Source: an uncultured Spartobacteria bacterium
GTDB taxonomy: Bacteria > Verrucomicrobiota > Verrucomicrobiia > Chthoniobacterales > Terrimicrobiaceae
Assembly: GCA_937919825.1 (NCBI GenBank)
Contig: CALFPA010000133.1
Coordinates: 56,975 to 120,974, forward strand
Length of the DNA stretch: 64,000 bases
Direction of reading: 5' to 3'
Positions 18,363 to 27,312 of this stretch are shown here, piece after piece (positions within the stretch are counted from its first letter, which is position 1; the number at the start of each line of letters is the position of its first letter). Below the pieces are notes generated by a model. That model was given only the letters and a program-made list of their open reading frames with translations, was not told where the DNA came from and searched no databases. Both the position numbers and the translations under genes were made by a program.

Positions 18363-20654
18363 ATGGGAAAACACACTAAGCGGCGAGCCTCCATCTCCCC
18401 GCACCCGAAGGCGGCCGATTCCAAGCCCCTTCCGAAAAAAGCCTCTCAACCTACCAAGCGAGATCACAAGTCGGATTCACGGCCTAAAAAAAACCACGAC
18501 CGTCGCGGAAAATCCGGCGGAAAATTCGAGCTGTCCGAAAAACTCAAAATCTCCGTGATGCGAGCCATCGCGCGGCGTCCCTTGGATGCGAATGCCCTCG
18601 CCACCGAATTGAATCTCCCGCCGGCGTGGAAGGATCGGCTTGACGCGCTTTTGAAAGATTTGGAGCTCTCGGGAGAAATCGCGCGAATCCGCAAAGACCG
18701 GTTCATTATTCCCAAAGAGGCGGATCTTTTCACGGGAGTGGTCCAGTTTCACCTGAACGGGGGAGCCCATGTCCTTAATGAAACCGCAGGCGCCGCCGAT
18801 TTGTATATCCGGCCTGAGAATACTCTCACCGCGATGCACGGCGACCGGGTGGTGGCGCGGATCATTCCGGCGCAGGAGTCCCGCTGGTCGCGCACCGATT
18901 CTCCCGCGCGCCAGGAGGGCCGGATCATTCGAATTCTCGTGCGAGCGAACGACACCTTGGTTGGAACGCTCCAGAAATCGTCCAATTTCTTCTATGTCGT
19001 GGCGGACGATCCCCGCTTCGGGAGCAATCTCTATGTCCTGCCTCCCAAGCCGCCGCTGGATGCGAAGGTCGGCGACAAGGTCGTGGCGAAAATCGATGCT
19101 TGGGAAAGTCGCCATGTGAATCCCGAGGGCCATTTGATCGAGGTCCTCGGTCCAGCCGGGAAGCCCGGGGTGGACATGCTCTCGATCATACGCAAACACC
19201 ACCTGCCCGTGGAATTTCCAGCCGAAGTGTGCCACGAAGCCGAGCGTGTGGCGCCGGAGGTCGACTCTTACGAAGCCGCCCGCCGAGAGGATTTGCGGGA
19301 GCATTTTATCTTCACCATCGACCCCGACGACGCGAAGGATTTTGACGATGCGATCAATGTCGAGACGACGCCAACCGGTTGGCAGGTGGGTATCCACATC
19401 GCGGATGTCTCGCACTATGTGAAGCCAAAGACCGCGCTGGACCGTGAGGCGCAATCTCGTGGCAACAGCGTGTATCTCGCCGACCGCGTGATTCCGATGC
19501 TGCCCGAGGCCTTGAGTAATGGAATTTGCAGCCTGAAGCCACGAGTCGAGCGCCTCGCTTTTTCGGTTTTTGCCGAAATCACCAAGGCCGGGAAAATTCA
19601 ATCTGCGCGCTTCTCGAAAACCGTCATTCGCAGCGCGGAGAGGCTCACCTACAAGGAAGCCTTCGCCATTTTGGAAGGGCCACGCGGCACCAGTGCCCTA
19701 GCTCAGAAGCTCCACACGGCCTGGGATCTCGCCTCGCTCCTGCGCCGCAAGCGCTTTGACGCCGGGTCGCTCGATCTTGAGTTTCCCGAGGTGAAGGTGC
19801 GGCTCGATGAACTCGGCAAGCCGATCCGGCTGGAGAAGGTGGAGAACGACATTTCGCACCAACTCATCGAGGAGTTCATGCTCCTCGCCAACGAACTCGT
19901 CGCCCGCGAACTCAAACACCAAAAGCAGCCGACCGTTTATCGAATCCACGAAAATCCGGATCCGGAAAAGCTGCTTGAGTTCCGCGAATTCGCGGCCTCT
20001 CAGGGCATCCATGCCGGAGACCTCACCCAGCGTTCGGAAATTCAAAAACTCCTCCTTGCCGTGAAGGGCAAGCCTTTCGGTCCTGCCGTGAAAATCGCCC
20101 TGCTCAAGAGCCTCAAGCGCGCGCGGTATTTCACCGAGCCACTCGGCCACTATGGCCTCTCGAAAAGCGACTACACCCACTTCACCAGCCCGATCCGCCG
20201 CTACAGTGATCTCATCGTCCACCGGGCCCTCGAACGGCGCTTGGGTCTCTCAAAAATCGGCCCGGATTCCAGCTCGCTCGGCGCGCTCGCGGAGCACATT
20301 TCGACCACCGAGCGCACGGCGGCTGATGCGGAAAAGGAATCCGTGCGACTCAAGAAACTGGAATTTTTCCAAATTCAAGCCGCCTCGGAGAAACGCCAGG
20401 CATTCCGCGCGGTGATCATGGACGCCCGGAATTTCGGGCTCTTCGTGGAACTCCCGGAGTTTTTGCTTACCGGTCTCATTCATATTTCCACGCTGGAGGG
20501 GGATTTTTTCGTCCACGACGCACCGCGGTGCCGCATCGTGGGGCGTCGCACGAAGAAAGTTTACCAGGTCGGCGACATCATCGAGGTGGCTGTCGATCGC
20601 GTGGACATGCTGAAGCAGCAGGTGGATTTCAAACTCGCAAAGGACAGGGCGTAA
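18363..20654 (+). CDS. rnr: Ribonuclease R (RNB family exoribonuclease)
   Basis: A 763-residue 3'-5' exoribonuclease that degrades structured RNA. A lysine/arginine-rich N-terminus (about 1-60) is followed by a winged-helix segment, cold-shock domains, the RNB catalytic domain with the Asp cluster TIDPDDAKDFDDAI near residue 317, LADRVIPMLPEALSNGICSL, and YTHFTSPIRRYSDLIVHR. A C-terminal S1 domain (FGLFVELPEFLLTGLIH) completes the chain. The ATG at 18363 has GGATGGGG just upstream; the frame is open further 5' but overlaps the divergent ACT gene. The next gene begins 82 bases later. Confidence 0.93.
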   Translation: MGKHTKRRASISPHPKAADSKPLPKKASQPTKRDHKSDSRPKKNHDRRGKSGGKFELSEKLKISVMRAIARRPLDANALATELNLPPAWKDRLDALLKDLELSGEIARIRKDRFIIPKEADLFTGVVQFHLNGGAHVLNETAGAADLYIRPENTLTAMHGDRVVARIIPAQESRWSRTDSPARQEGRIIRILVRANDTLVGTLQKSSNFFYVVADDPRFGSNLYVLPPKPPLDAKVGDKVVAKIDAWESRHVNPEGHLIEVLGPAGKPGVDMLSIIRKHHLPVEFPAEVCHEAERVAPEVDSYEAARREDLREHFIFTIDPDDAKDFDDAINVETTPTGWQVGIHIADVSHYVKPKTALDREAQSRGNSVYLADRVIPMLPEALSNGICSLKPRVERLAFSVFAEITKAGKIQSARFSKTVIRSAERLTYKEAFAILEGPRGTSALAQKLHTAWDLASLLRRKRFDAGSLDLEFPEVKVRLDELGKPIRLEKVENDISHQLIEEFMLLANELVARELKHQKQPTVYRIHENPDPEKLLEFREFAASQGIHAGDLTQRSEIQKLLLAVKGKPFGPAVKIALLKSLKRARYFTEPLGHYGLSKSDYTHFTSPIRRYSDLIVHRALERRLGLSKIGPDSSSLGALAEHISTTERTAADAEKESVRLKKLEFFQIQAASEKRQAFRAVIMDARNFGLFVELPEFLLTGLIHISTLEGDFFVHDAPRCRIVGRRTKKVYQVGDIIEVAVDRVDMLKQQVDFKLAKDRA

Positions 20655-20736
20655 CGCGCCTGGATTTTTTTCGGAGCCCCCAAAAATAACGCCCTTGCAT
20701 TCCGCACATGCCTGAGGAAATCCTTTGCTTCCCGAT

Positions 20737-21201
20737 ATGCCCTCCGACCAGTCCCCCGTATGGCTGTTGAAAAAACATGGCTCTGGCAATGTCCATGGAC
20801 CTGTTCCTTTTGAGAAGCTCCTCGAGTGGGCCGACGCCGCCCAGATCAATGCACAGGACTCGATCTCGAATGACGGCAAGACTTGGACCAAGGCGCCGAT
20901 GATCGAAGACCTCCACTTGGACTGGTTGATCGAGGTGAAAGGGAATCCGCTATACGGCCCCACGAGTGCCGGGGCGATTTTGGAATTTCTTAATCTTGGC
21001 GAGATCGATGCCTCCACGCCGATCGTGAATTGTTGCACCGGGGAGACGATGAGCGTCGCGGAGTCTCCGTTTTATCAGGAAGCCGATACGAGCCGCTTGA
21101 TCAGCCGGGTGGCCGAACTCGAAAATGAGCTGCGCATCTCATCGGAAACCATCACGAATCTCGAGGCCCGCATCGAGGCGCTTGAGGTGGCTAAGGCCTA
21201 A
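20737..21201 (+). CDS. GYF_2-like (DUF4339-type) domain protein
   Basis: A 154-residue protein. The N-terminal part repeats a short tryptophan-centred fold of GYF_2 type: VWLLKKHGSGNVHGPVPFEK, then ISNDGKTWTKAPMI. A second copy follows (LDWLIEVKGNPLYGPTSAGA). The last 35 residues (RLISRVAELENELRISSETI, then EARIEAL) form a coiled coil. Such domains are usually protein-interaction modules. The ATG at 20737 is chosen over a TTG at 20725. It stands alone between RNase R and the rhodanese gene. Confidence 0.75.
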   Translation: MPSDQSPVWLLKKHGSGNVHGPVPFEKLLEWADAAQINAQDSISNDGKTWTKAPMIEDLHLDWLIEVKGNPLYGPTSAGAILEFLNLGEIDASTPIVNCCTGETMSVAESPFYQEADTSRLISRVAELENELRISSETITNLEARIEALEVAKA

Positions 21202-21255
21202 TTGGGGTCCATTGCCACTTGCGCGCAACAGGCGCTTGGATGTTAATGGCGCACC

Positions 21256-22113
21256 ATGATTGATAAAAATTACGCCCAGCCGGATGCCTTGGTCACGACA
21301 CAGTGGGTTTCGGAGCATTTGTCCGACTCCGGCGTTCGCCTTGTGGAGAGCAACGAGGACTACCTTCTCTACGACACCGGTCACATCCAGGGAGCGGTGC
21401 ATATCGATTGGCGTGCGGACCTGCAGGACCAGACGATCCGTGACTACGTTTCCCCGAAACAATTCGCCGAACTTTGCGAGCGGCACGGAATTTCGAATGA
21501 GACGACGGTGGTTTTCTATGGCGATAAATCGAACTGGTGGGCTTGCTACGCGCTCTGGACCTTCCAGCTTTTCGGACACGAAAAAGTGAAAATCATGGAC
21601 GGTGGCCGCGACAAATGGGTCGCGGAAAATCGCCACCTCACCCGCGCCGTGCCACATTTTGTGAAGGGTCGATACACTCCCGCTGCCGAACGCCGCGATG
21701 CCGAGATCCGTGCTTTCTACGACCAAGCCCTCGCCCATAGTCGGGCCGGCCATGCGCTCATCGATGTGCGTTCCCCCGGCGAATTCCGAGGCGAAATCAC
21801 CCACATGCCGGAGTATCCCCAAGAGGGAGTTCTTCGTGGCGGCCATGTTCCCGGCGCGGCAAGTGTTCCCTGGAAAATGGCAGTCAAAGAGGACGGCACC
21901 TTCAAGTCCGCAGCGGAACTCCATGTGATTTACGAAGAGGAAGCGGGGCTCATGCGCGGTCAGGATGTCATCGCGTATTGCCGCATCGGCGAGCGCTCGA
22001 GCCACACTTGGTTCGTCCTCACCTACCTCCTTGGATACAAAAATGTCCGCAACTACGACGGTTCCTGGACCGAATGGGGCAACCGCGTGGGGGCGCCGAT
22101 CGAGCGAGGCTAA
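21256..22113 (+). CDS. Thiosulfate/3-mercaptopyruvate sulfurtransferase (tandem rhodanese)
   Basis: A 285-residue cytoplasmic tandem rhodanese. Domain 1 (about 15-125, [20 protein letters not shown]) is inactive-type. Domain 2 (about 150-285) has [11 protein letters not shown] and the active-site loop with the persulfide Cys in [13 protein letters not shown]. It moves sulfane sulfur from a donor to an acceptor such as cyanide or a protein cysteine. A SufE-like gene starts 3 bases after its stop, so transfer into Fe-S or cofactor assembly is a plausible task. Length fits the family. Confidence 0.9.
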   Translation: MIDKNYAQPDALVTTQWVSEHLSDSGVRLVESNEDYLLYDTGHIQGAVHIDWRADLQDQTIRDYVSPKQFAELCERHGISNETTVVFYGDKSNWWACYALWTFQLFGHEKVKIMDGGRDKWVAENRHLTRAVPHFVKGRYTPAAERRDAEIRAFYDQALAHSRAGHALIDVRSPGEFRGEITHMPEYPQEGVLRGGHVPGAASVPWKMAVKEDGTFKSAAELHVIYEEEAGLMRGQDVIAYCRIGERSSHTWFVLTYLLGYKNVRNYDGSWTEWGNRVGAPIERG

Positions 22114-22116
22114 GCC

Positions 22117-22572
22117 ATGGAATACCCAGAAAAGCTCGCCCAGATCGTCTCGCTCTTCGAATCCCTGCCCGCTCCCGAAAAGCGCGAATCCCTGATTTCT
22201 TACGCCACTTCAGCTGCGAAAAATGCCCCTCGCGATGGCGAGTCATTCGATCTGGAAGATGTCCGCAAGGATGAGGAATGCACGGACACCGTTGGGGTTT
22301 TCCTGAAAATCTCGAGCACCCGCGCCTGCGAATTCCGCGTCACGCTTGGTCCTCAGGTGCAGACGCTCACAAAGGCGATGACCTCGATTCTTTGCAGAGG
22401 CCTCGCCGGTTGCACTCCGGAGGAGGTCTTGGAGATTCCGGCCGACTTCGTTCCGAAAATCGTCGGGGCCGACCTCGTGCGCCAGCGCAGCCAGACGGTC
22501 TACTACATCCTCACTCGGATGAAGGGGATCACAAAGGTTTGGCTGAACCGTCAGCGTGCGGCCCGTCAATAA
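22117..22572 (+). CDS. SufE-family sulfur acceptor protein
   Basis: A 151-residue SufE/CsdE-like protein. SufE accepts persulfide from the cysteine desulfurase SufS through a conserved cysteine. Here the candidate is the Cys in RKDEECTDTVGVFLKIS (about residue 54), at the usual place, followed by the helix-rich C-terminal half (ILCRGLAGCTPEEVLEIP). The exact cysteine loop is divergent from SufE of E. coli. It sits 3 bases after the rhodanese and 60 bases before ferrochelatase. No sufS or sufBCD lies in the window. Confidence 0.82.
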   Translation: MEYPEKLAQIVSLFESLPAPEKRESLISYATSAAKNAPRDGESFDLEDVRKDEECTDTVGVFLKISSTRACEFRVTLGPQVQTLTKAMTSILCRGLAGCTPEEVLEIPADFVPKIVGADLVRQRSQTVYYILTRMKGITKVWLNRQRAARQ

Positions 22573-22632
22573 GCCGCTACCTGCGCGGAAAGGTTTGAAA
22601 ATCCGAAGCGCTGCGAGCAACCTCCACGCCCT

Positions 22633-23652
22633 ATGAGCAAGGCAATCCTTCTGGTCAATTTGGGCTCCCCCGATTCGCCGTCCGTCCCGGATGTGCGCCG
22701 CTACCTCAACGAATTTCTGATGGATGGCCGGGTGATCGATGTGCCGTGGATTCTCCGCCGGCTCATTGTTGGAATCGTCCTGATCAACCGCCCAAAGGAA
22801 TCCGGCCACGCCTACTCGACCGTTTGGACGCCCGAAGGCTCGCCGCTCATCGTCGCGAGCCGCCATTCCCAGGATCTTTTGCAAAAGCGCGTCGATGTGC
22901 CCGTCGAACTCGCCATGCGCTACCAGAATCCCTCGATCGAATCGGCCATCAAAAACCTGAAAGCCAAAGGCGCAACCGAGGTTTTGCTGATCCCACTTTT
23001 TCCGCACTACGCAATGTCGAGCTACGAAACTGCTGTTGTGCGCGTGCAGGAACTCGCCGCACAAATCGACCCGGCCATGAAAATCGTGGTGCAGCCTCCC
23101 TACTACCAGCGCCCCGATTACATCGCGGCCCTCGTGGCGAGCATGAAAGACCATCTCGCAGGCGGGTTCGACCACTTGCTTTTCAGCTTCCACGGCATCC
23201 CCGAGCGCCATATCAAAAAATCCGACCCCACCGGCTCACACTGCCTGAAAGTCGCCGATTGCTGCCACACGCCGTGCGAAGCCGCGCATCAGGCCTGCTA
23301 CAAGCACCAATGCATCCGCACCGCCGAGGAAGTCGCCAAGGGCGCTGGCCTGCCCGAGGGCAAATGGTCGGTCTCCTTCCAGTCGCGCCTCGGCCGCGAT
23401 CCTTGGATCAAACCCTACACCGACCTTGAACTAGAGCGCCTCGCGAGGGAAGGAGTTCAGCGCATCCTTGTCATGTGCCCGGCGTTTGTTTCCGACTGCC
23501 TCGAAACCCTCGAAGAAATCCGAATTCGCGGCAAAGAGTCCTTCGTCGAAGCCGGCGGCAAGGATTTGGAGCAGATTCCCTGCCTCAACGAACACCCGCT
23601 CTGGATCGACACGCTCGAGACGATGTCCCGCGAATTCCTCGCGAAAAACTGA
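22633..23652 (+). CDS. hemH: Ferrochelatase
   Basis: A 339-residue ferrochelatase that inserts Fe2+ into protoporphyrin IX (or coproporphyrin III), the last step of heme synthesis. The N-terminus ILLVNLGSPDSPSVPDVRRYL, the active-site region LFSFHGIPERHI with its metal-binding His, and the C-terminal VMCPAFVSDCLETLEEI with its conserved acidic residue are all seen. Around residues 202-230 there is a cysteine-rich stretch with six cysteines (CLKVADCCHTPCEAAHQ, then ACYKHQC), more than in the E. coli enzyme. Its stop is 3 bases from the stop of hemA on the other strand. Confidence 0.94.
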   Translation: MSKAILLVNLGSPDSPSVPDVRRYLNEFLMDGRVIDVPWILRRLIVGIVLINRPKESGHAYSTVWTPEGSPLIVASRHSQDLLQKRVDVPVELAMRYQNPSIESAIKNLKAKGATEVLLIPLFPHYAMSSYETAVVRVQELAAQIDPAMKIVVQPPYYQRPDYIAALVASMKDHLAGGFDHLLFSFHGIPERHIKKSDPTGSHCLKVADCCHTPCEAAHQACYKHQCIRTAEEVAKGAGLPEGKWSVSFQSRLGRDPWIKPYTDLELERLAREGVQRILVMCPAFVSDCLETLEEIRIRGKESFVEAGGKDLEQIPCLNEHPLWIDTLETMSREFLAKN

Positions 23653-23655
23653 GGA

Positions 23656-24714
23656 TCAAGCGCGCGTTGGCGCGTTTTGGAAAAATGAACCCGCGTTTGG
23701 CGCGGCAGTCAGCGTAACCAGTCCCTGAAGGCGTTCCGCGATGATTGCCTCGCATCGCTCGAGCTCCTCGCGCCGCTGGCGCAAGGAGTCGTCGGCGATG
23801 CCCTGGAGGTCGTCCACATTGTAGAGATACACGCTGTCGAGAAGGTTGATGGAAGGGTCGATATCTCGGGGAACGGCGATGTCGATCAACAGGAGCGCCC
23901 GGCCGTGGCGGCGCTTTAGGATTGGCTCGAGGCGCGCCCGGTCGAGAACATAGCCGGGCGAGGCCGTGCTACTGATCACGATATCGAGCCGCTCCAACTC
24001 GCGTTCCCAGTTTTCAAAAGGAATCGACCGGCCGCCCAGCGTCTCGGCCAAAGCTTGGGATCGCTCACCCGTGCGGTTGGCGACAACAACGCCCCGCGCG
24101 CCACGCGAGAGAAGGGCACGGGCGGTTTTCTCGCTGGTATCCCCGGCGCCGATGACGAGAACTTCTTGTTCCGCGAGGGAATTGAAAATGTGCTCGGCCA
24201 ATCCCACCGCGGCCGAGGCGACGCTCACACAACCGCGTTGGATTTTTGTCTCGGTGCGGATTTGCTTCGAGGCTTGGAAGGCTCGCTGGAACGCGCGGTT
24301 GAGCCGCCCGCCGGTGTGACCGTTTTCCAAAGCGAGTTGGTAGGCTTGCTTCAACTGCCCGAGGATTTCCGTCTCACCCATCACCATCGAGTCGAGCCCC
24401 GCCGCCACGCGGAAAAGGTGTCGCAGGCTGTCCGGCTCGGTGAGCGTGTAGAATTCGGAGCCGAGCGGACCTTCGTGTCCATGGAACTCGGTGAGAAATT
24501 CCCGCACCGTCGAGAATCCCCGTGTCGCATCGCTGTCGGCAGCGACCGCGTAGATTTCCACCCGGTTGCAGGTGGAGAGGATCACGGCCTCCTCGATGTT
24601 TCCGCTTCGCCGGAGAATTTGAAGTGCCTCGGGAATCCGCGACTCTGCGAATGCGAACCGCTCGCGCAACTCGACCGGCGAGGAATGGTGGCTCAATCCC
24701 AGCGTGACGATCAT
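23656..24714 (-). CDS. hemA: Glutamyl-tRNA reductase
   Basis: A 352-residue HemA that reduces glutamyl-tRNA(Glu) to glutamate-1-semialdehyde, the first committed step of C5-pathway heme synthesis. Visible are VTLGLSHHSSPVELRERFAF, the catalytic Cys in ILSTCNRVEIYAV, HLFRVAAGLDSMVMGE and the NADPH domain VLVIGAGDTSEKTARAL. The C-terminal dimerisation segment is short, so the protein is shorter than the E. coli one (418). The ATG overlaps the stop of the upstream ccsA-like gene by 4 bases. It ends the long minus-strand run. Confidence 0.94.
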   Translation of the reverse strand: MIVTLGLSHHSSPVELRERFAFAESRIPEALQILRRSGNIEEAVILSTCNRVEIYAVAADSDATRGFSTVREFLTEFHGHEGPLGSEFYTLTEPDSLRHLFRVAAGLDSMVMGETEILGQLKQAYQLALENGHTGGRLNRAFQRAFQASKQIRTETKIQRGCVSVASAAVGLAEHIFNSLAEQEVLVIGAGDTSEKTARALLSRGARGVVVANRTGERSQALAETLGGRSIPFENWERELERLDIVISSTASPGYVLDRARLEPILKRRHGRALLLIDIAVPRDIDPSINLLDSVYLYNVDDLQGIADDSLRQRREELERCEAIIAERLQGLVTLTAAPNAGSFFQNAPTRA

Positions 24715-25532
24715 GGGTTGTGCAAGGTTGAGAGCAGGTTTGTGCCCCAGAAGGTCAGCAGGAGAAAGGCGAAAACCCCGGCGACGGCATATGCGAAATG
24801 GCGTCCGGCCAGATCAAACCGCCAGCGGCAAAGAATCACGGCGAAATAGGCGACCCACAAGAGGGCCGACCATTTCACCTTCACATCCGCAAAATAGGAA
24901 AGCCCCTCTGGCCTCGGCAGTCCCGCGCCTGCGAGGAGTCCCAGCGTGAGCATCACAAATCCCGCCACGACGAGTCCCGAGGAGACCCTCTCGAGACGCT
25001 GGATCGGCGGCATCACCGAAAGCACCGCCGAGAGTTTCTTGAGCTTCAAATTGTGATCCTGCGTCAGAAACATGATGGCCGAGACCGCCGCCATCCCGAA
25101 TGCTCCGTAGGCCAGAAGAATCATCGCCGCGTGGATGCTCACGAGCCAGCCGGAGAATTGAGGAGGACCCGTTGGCGCCGTATCCAGCGCAGGCATCAGC
25201 GCGAAAACCCCCATCGCAAAAAGCAACGGCGAGGCGAACGCCGCAATGAACCGCAGTCGACTCGAAATCCCCAACGCCAGGCAGGCCACAACCAGCCCCC
25301 AGCAGACAAAAAGCATCGCCTCGAAAAGATTGTTTACCGGGCAGGCCTTGATCGAGATGCCCCGCAAAAACATCGCCCAGCTCTGAAGCAAAAATGCGGC
25401 CACCAGCAGAAAATACCCGACCCGCGCATCCCGCAAAAAACCCCGCCGCCAAAGAAACAGCGAGTGAATCATCCCGCCGCCGTAGCAAACGACAGCCAAC
25501 AAAAACACATTCCTCGCAGTGAACCAATCCAC
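24711..25532 (-). CDS. CcsA/HemX-like cytochrome c assembly membrane protein
   Basis: A 273-residue polytopic membrane protein with about eight hydrophobic segments (for example MIHSLFLWRRGFLRDARVGY flanked by helices, and FLMLTLGLLAGAGLPRPEGL). It resembles the CcsA/CcmC/HemX family that handles heme during cytochrome c maturation, including a tryptophan-rich segment and a C-terminal FAVILCRWRFDLAGRHFAYAV. It precedes hemA with a 4-base ATGA overlap. HemX proteins beside hemA are known in other bacteria. Whether it exports heme or tunes HemA is open. Confidence 0.8.
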   Translation of the reverse strand: MDWFTARNVFLLAVVCYGGGMIHSLFLWRRGFLRDARVGYFLLVAAFLLQSWAMFLRGISIKACPVNNLFEAMLFVCWGLVVACLALGISSRLRFIAAFASPLLFAMGVFALMPALDTAPTGPPQFSGWLVSIHAAMILLAYGAFGMAAVSAIMFLTQDHNLKLKKLSAVLSVMPPIQRLERVSSGLVVAGFVMLTLGLLAGAGLPRPEGLSYFADVKVKWSALLWVAYFAVILCRWRFDLAGRHFAYAVAGVFAFLLLTFWGTNLLSTLHNP

Positions 25533-25593
25533 ACCCGAACGCTAGTCCCTCCCCTTGGAGGCGATCAATACGCAAGTCAAGGTGCGGGAGGCT

Positions 25594-26022
25594 TCAGTCG
25601 AGCGGATGACGCCAGCGAAGCCCTGGAAACCTGCTGAATCCCCTGTCTAAGGAAATCCATTCGCAACCCGTTTCGATGGCCAGAGCAGCGTGGTAGGCAT
25701 CGGGAACAAGATTCCCTTTGGCTCCGGTTTTTCGACAAAGTTGGGTGAAGAGACGCCAGTGATCCGGCCCAGGGGCAAAAATGCGAACCACATCATGCGT
25801 GCGAAATTGTTCCGAAAATTCGAGTGCTTCGAGCAAGGGAGTGGGCTTGCGGAAAATCTTCGGATGCGTAACAACCCGCAGGAAACCGCTCAGAACGAGT
25901 TCAGAGACCCCGACGCCCCCTGAATCCGCAAACTCGGTATTCAGCCAAGCCATGATTTCCTCGTGACACTCGGCATCCTCCCGGTGGACAGCGATGAGGA
26001 TATTGACATCCAGCAGGTTCAT
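25594..26022 (-). CDS. VapC-like PIN-domain toxin
   Basis: A 142-residue PIN-domain RNase. It has an acidic pattern of the VapC family: Asp in MNLLDVNILIAVHREDAECH near the N-terminus, Glu nearby, then LVPDAYHAALAIETGCEWIS and LDRGFSRFPGLRW with the last acidic positions. The family cleaves tRNA or rRNA when not bound by antitoxin. Its ATG overlaps the stop of the antitoxin gene by 4 bases. It lies between hemB and the ccsA-like gene, inside the heme-gene run. Confidence 0.85.
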   Translation of the reverse strand: MNLLDVNILIAVHREDAECHEEIMAWLNTEFADSGGVGVSELVLSGFLRVVTHPKIFRKPTPLLEALEFSEQFRTHDVVRIFAPGPDHWRLFTQLCRKTGAKGNLVPDAYHAALAIETGCEWISLDRGFSRFPGLRWRHPLD

Positions 26023-26258
26023 CGCCCCTCCATAAGGTCCAGTAGTGCGGACGAGGAGGACAAATCAACGCCTGGCTGCAACCCGTCTCCACAAAAGGTT
26101 TTAAATTGAAGCGCCGAGCCTCGGCTCTTAGTCGCTTTTTTACAAAAAGCCGATTGCATGGCTTCCTCAACAACTTGGCTGACAGATATATTCCGCTGCA
26201 AAGAAATCTCTTTGGCTTGCCGCAAAAGAGGTTCGTGAATGCTGAGTGTCGTTCTCAT
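26019..26258 (-). CDS. Ribbon-helix-helix antitoxin of the VapC-like toxin
   Basis: A 79-residue antitoxin. MRTTLSIHEPLLRQAKEIS, then NISVSQVVEEAM, fits an RHH_DNA-binding N-terminus of VapB/CopG type; the C-terminal half would bind the toxin. ATG at 26258 leaves an 79-base spacer after hemB with an AT-rich stretch (AAGCATATACAAACTGCATCATGATGCAAC, positions about 26265-26294) that contains palindromic GCATCATGATGC at 26281-26292, a plausible operator for self-repression. Its stop overlaps the toxin start by 4 bases. Confidence 0.75.
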   Translation of the reverse strand: MRTTLSIHEPLLRQAKEISLQRNISVSQVVEEAMQSAFCKKATKSRGSALQFKTFCGDGLQPGVDLSSSSALLDLMEGR

Positions 26259-26280
26259 GCATCAAAGCATATACAAACTG

Positions 26281-26292
26281 CATCATGATGCA
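26281..26292. promoter_or_regulatory. Candidate toxin-antitoxin operator palindrome
   Basis: GCATCATGATGC is a perfect 12-base palindrome 23 bases upstream of the antitoxin ATG, in the spacer after hemB. RHH antitoxins usually bind such short palindromes in their own promoter. No -10/-35 pair can be assigned with confidence. Confidence 0.4.
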
Positions 26293-26337
26293 ACTTTCAG
26301 CGTCTGCGAGGTAGCTTGTTGTTTGGAGATGAAAAAA

Positions 26338-27312
26338 TCACCCCAGCTTGGCCGCCGCTTCCTTCGCGAAGTAGGTCAAGATCAGGTCGGCGCCGGCGCG
26401 TTTGATCGAGAGGAGGGATTCCATCATCACGCGGTCGTGGTCGAGCCAGCCTTGTTGGGCGGCGGCTTTGAGCATCGCGAACTCGCCGGAGACCTGGTAG
26501 GCGGCGATCGGAATGTCGAAGGAGGCGCGCATTTGTGAAAGCACATCGAGGTAGGGCATGGCTGGCTTAACCATCAAAATGTCGGCGCCCTCCTCGTAAT
26601 CCAGCGCCGCTTCGCGCAAGGCCTCGCGGCCGTTGGCGGGGTCCATCTGGTAGGTCGAGCGGTCGCCAAATTGCGGCGTGGACTCGGCAGCTTCGCGGAA
26701 GGGGCCGTAAAACCCGGAGGCGAATTTCGCGGCGTAGCTCATGATCGGAATTCCAGAAAATCCGGCGCCATCGAGCGCGGCGCGGATGGCGGCGACCATG
26801 CCATCCATCATTCCGGAGGGAGCGACCATATCCACCCCGGCATGGGCGAGAACGAGGGACTGCTTTTGTAGCAATTCGAGCGTGGCGTCGTTGTCCACAT
26901 CCTGCCCGACGAGCGCGCCGCAATGGCCGTGGTCGGTGTATTCGCAGCAGCAAACATCGGCGATGACATAGAGATGCGGCGCGGCTTTTTTGAGGGCCTG
27001 GATGGCGCGGCAGACGATGCTGTTCGCGCTCATGGCTTCGGACCCGCAGGCATCTTTGTGGGCGGGAATGCCAAAGAGGATCACCGCCGGGATGCCGAGG
27101 GATTGGATTTCCACAGCCTCCTTAGCGAGGTGGTCGACGGACATCTGGAAATGCCCGGGCATGCTGGAGATCGGTTTTTTGATATTCTCACCTTCGACGA
27201 TGAACAGCGGCAGAATGAAATCCTCGGGGCTGAGCGAGGTTTCGCGCACCATCGCGCGGATGGCCGGGTTTTTGCGCAGGCGGCGTGGGCGGAGTAGTGG
27301 AGTTGGGGTCAT
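26338..27312 (-). CDS. hemB: Delta-aminolevulinic acid dehydratase (porphobilinogen synthase)
   Basis: A 324-residue HemB that condenses two 5-aminolevulinates to porphobilinogen. It has the zinc-type cysteine cluster [14 protein letters not shown], with catalytic lysines in [17 protein letters not shown] and [12 protein letters not shown]. Length is normal. The ATG at 27312 overlaps the hemG stop by 4 bases, so it is translationally coupled. A toxin-antitoxin pair follows after 79 bases. Confidence 0.95.
   Translation of the reverse strand: MTPTPLLRPRRLRKNPAIRAMVRETSLSPEDFILPLFIVEGENIKKPISSMPGHFQMSVDHLAKEAVEIQSLGIPAVILFGIPAHKDACGSEAMSANSIVCRAIQALKKAAPHLYVIADVCCCEYTDHGHCGALVGQDVDNDATLELLQKQSLVLAHAGVDMVAPSGMMDGMVAAIRAALDGAGFSGIPIMSYAAKFASGFYGPFREAAESTPQFGDRSTYQMDPANGREALREAALDYEEGADILMVKPAMPYLDVLSQMRASFDIPIAAYQVSGEFAMLKAAAQQGWLDHDRVMMESLLSIKRAGADLILTYFAKEAAAKLG

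Noticed and set aside
18477..19601. 374-codon minus-strand frame opposite RNase R
   Set aside because: Antisense shadow; the plus-strand catalytic Asp cluster lies inside the same interval.
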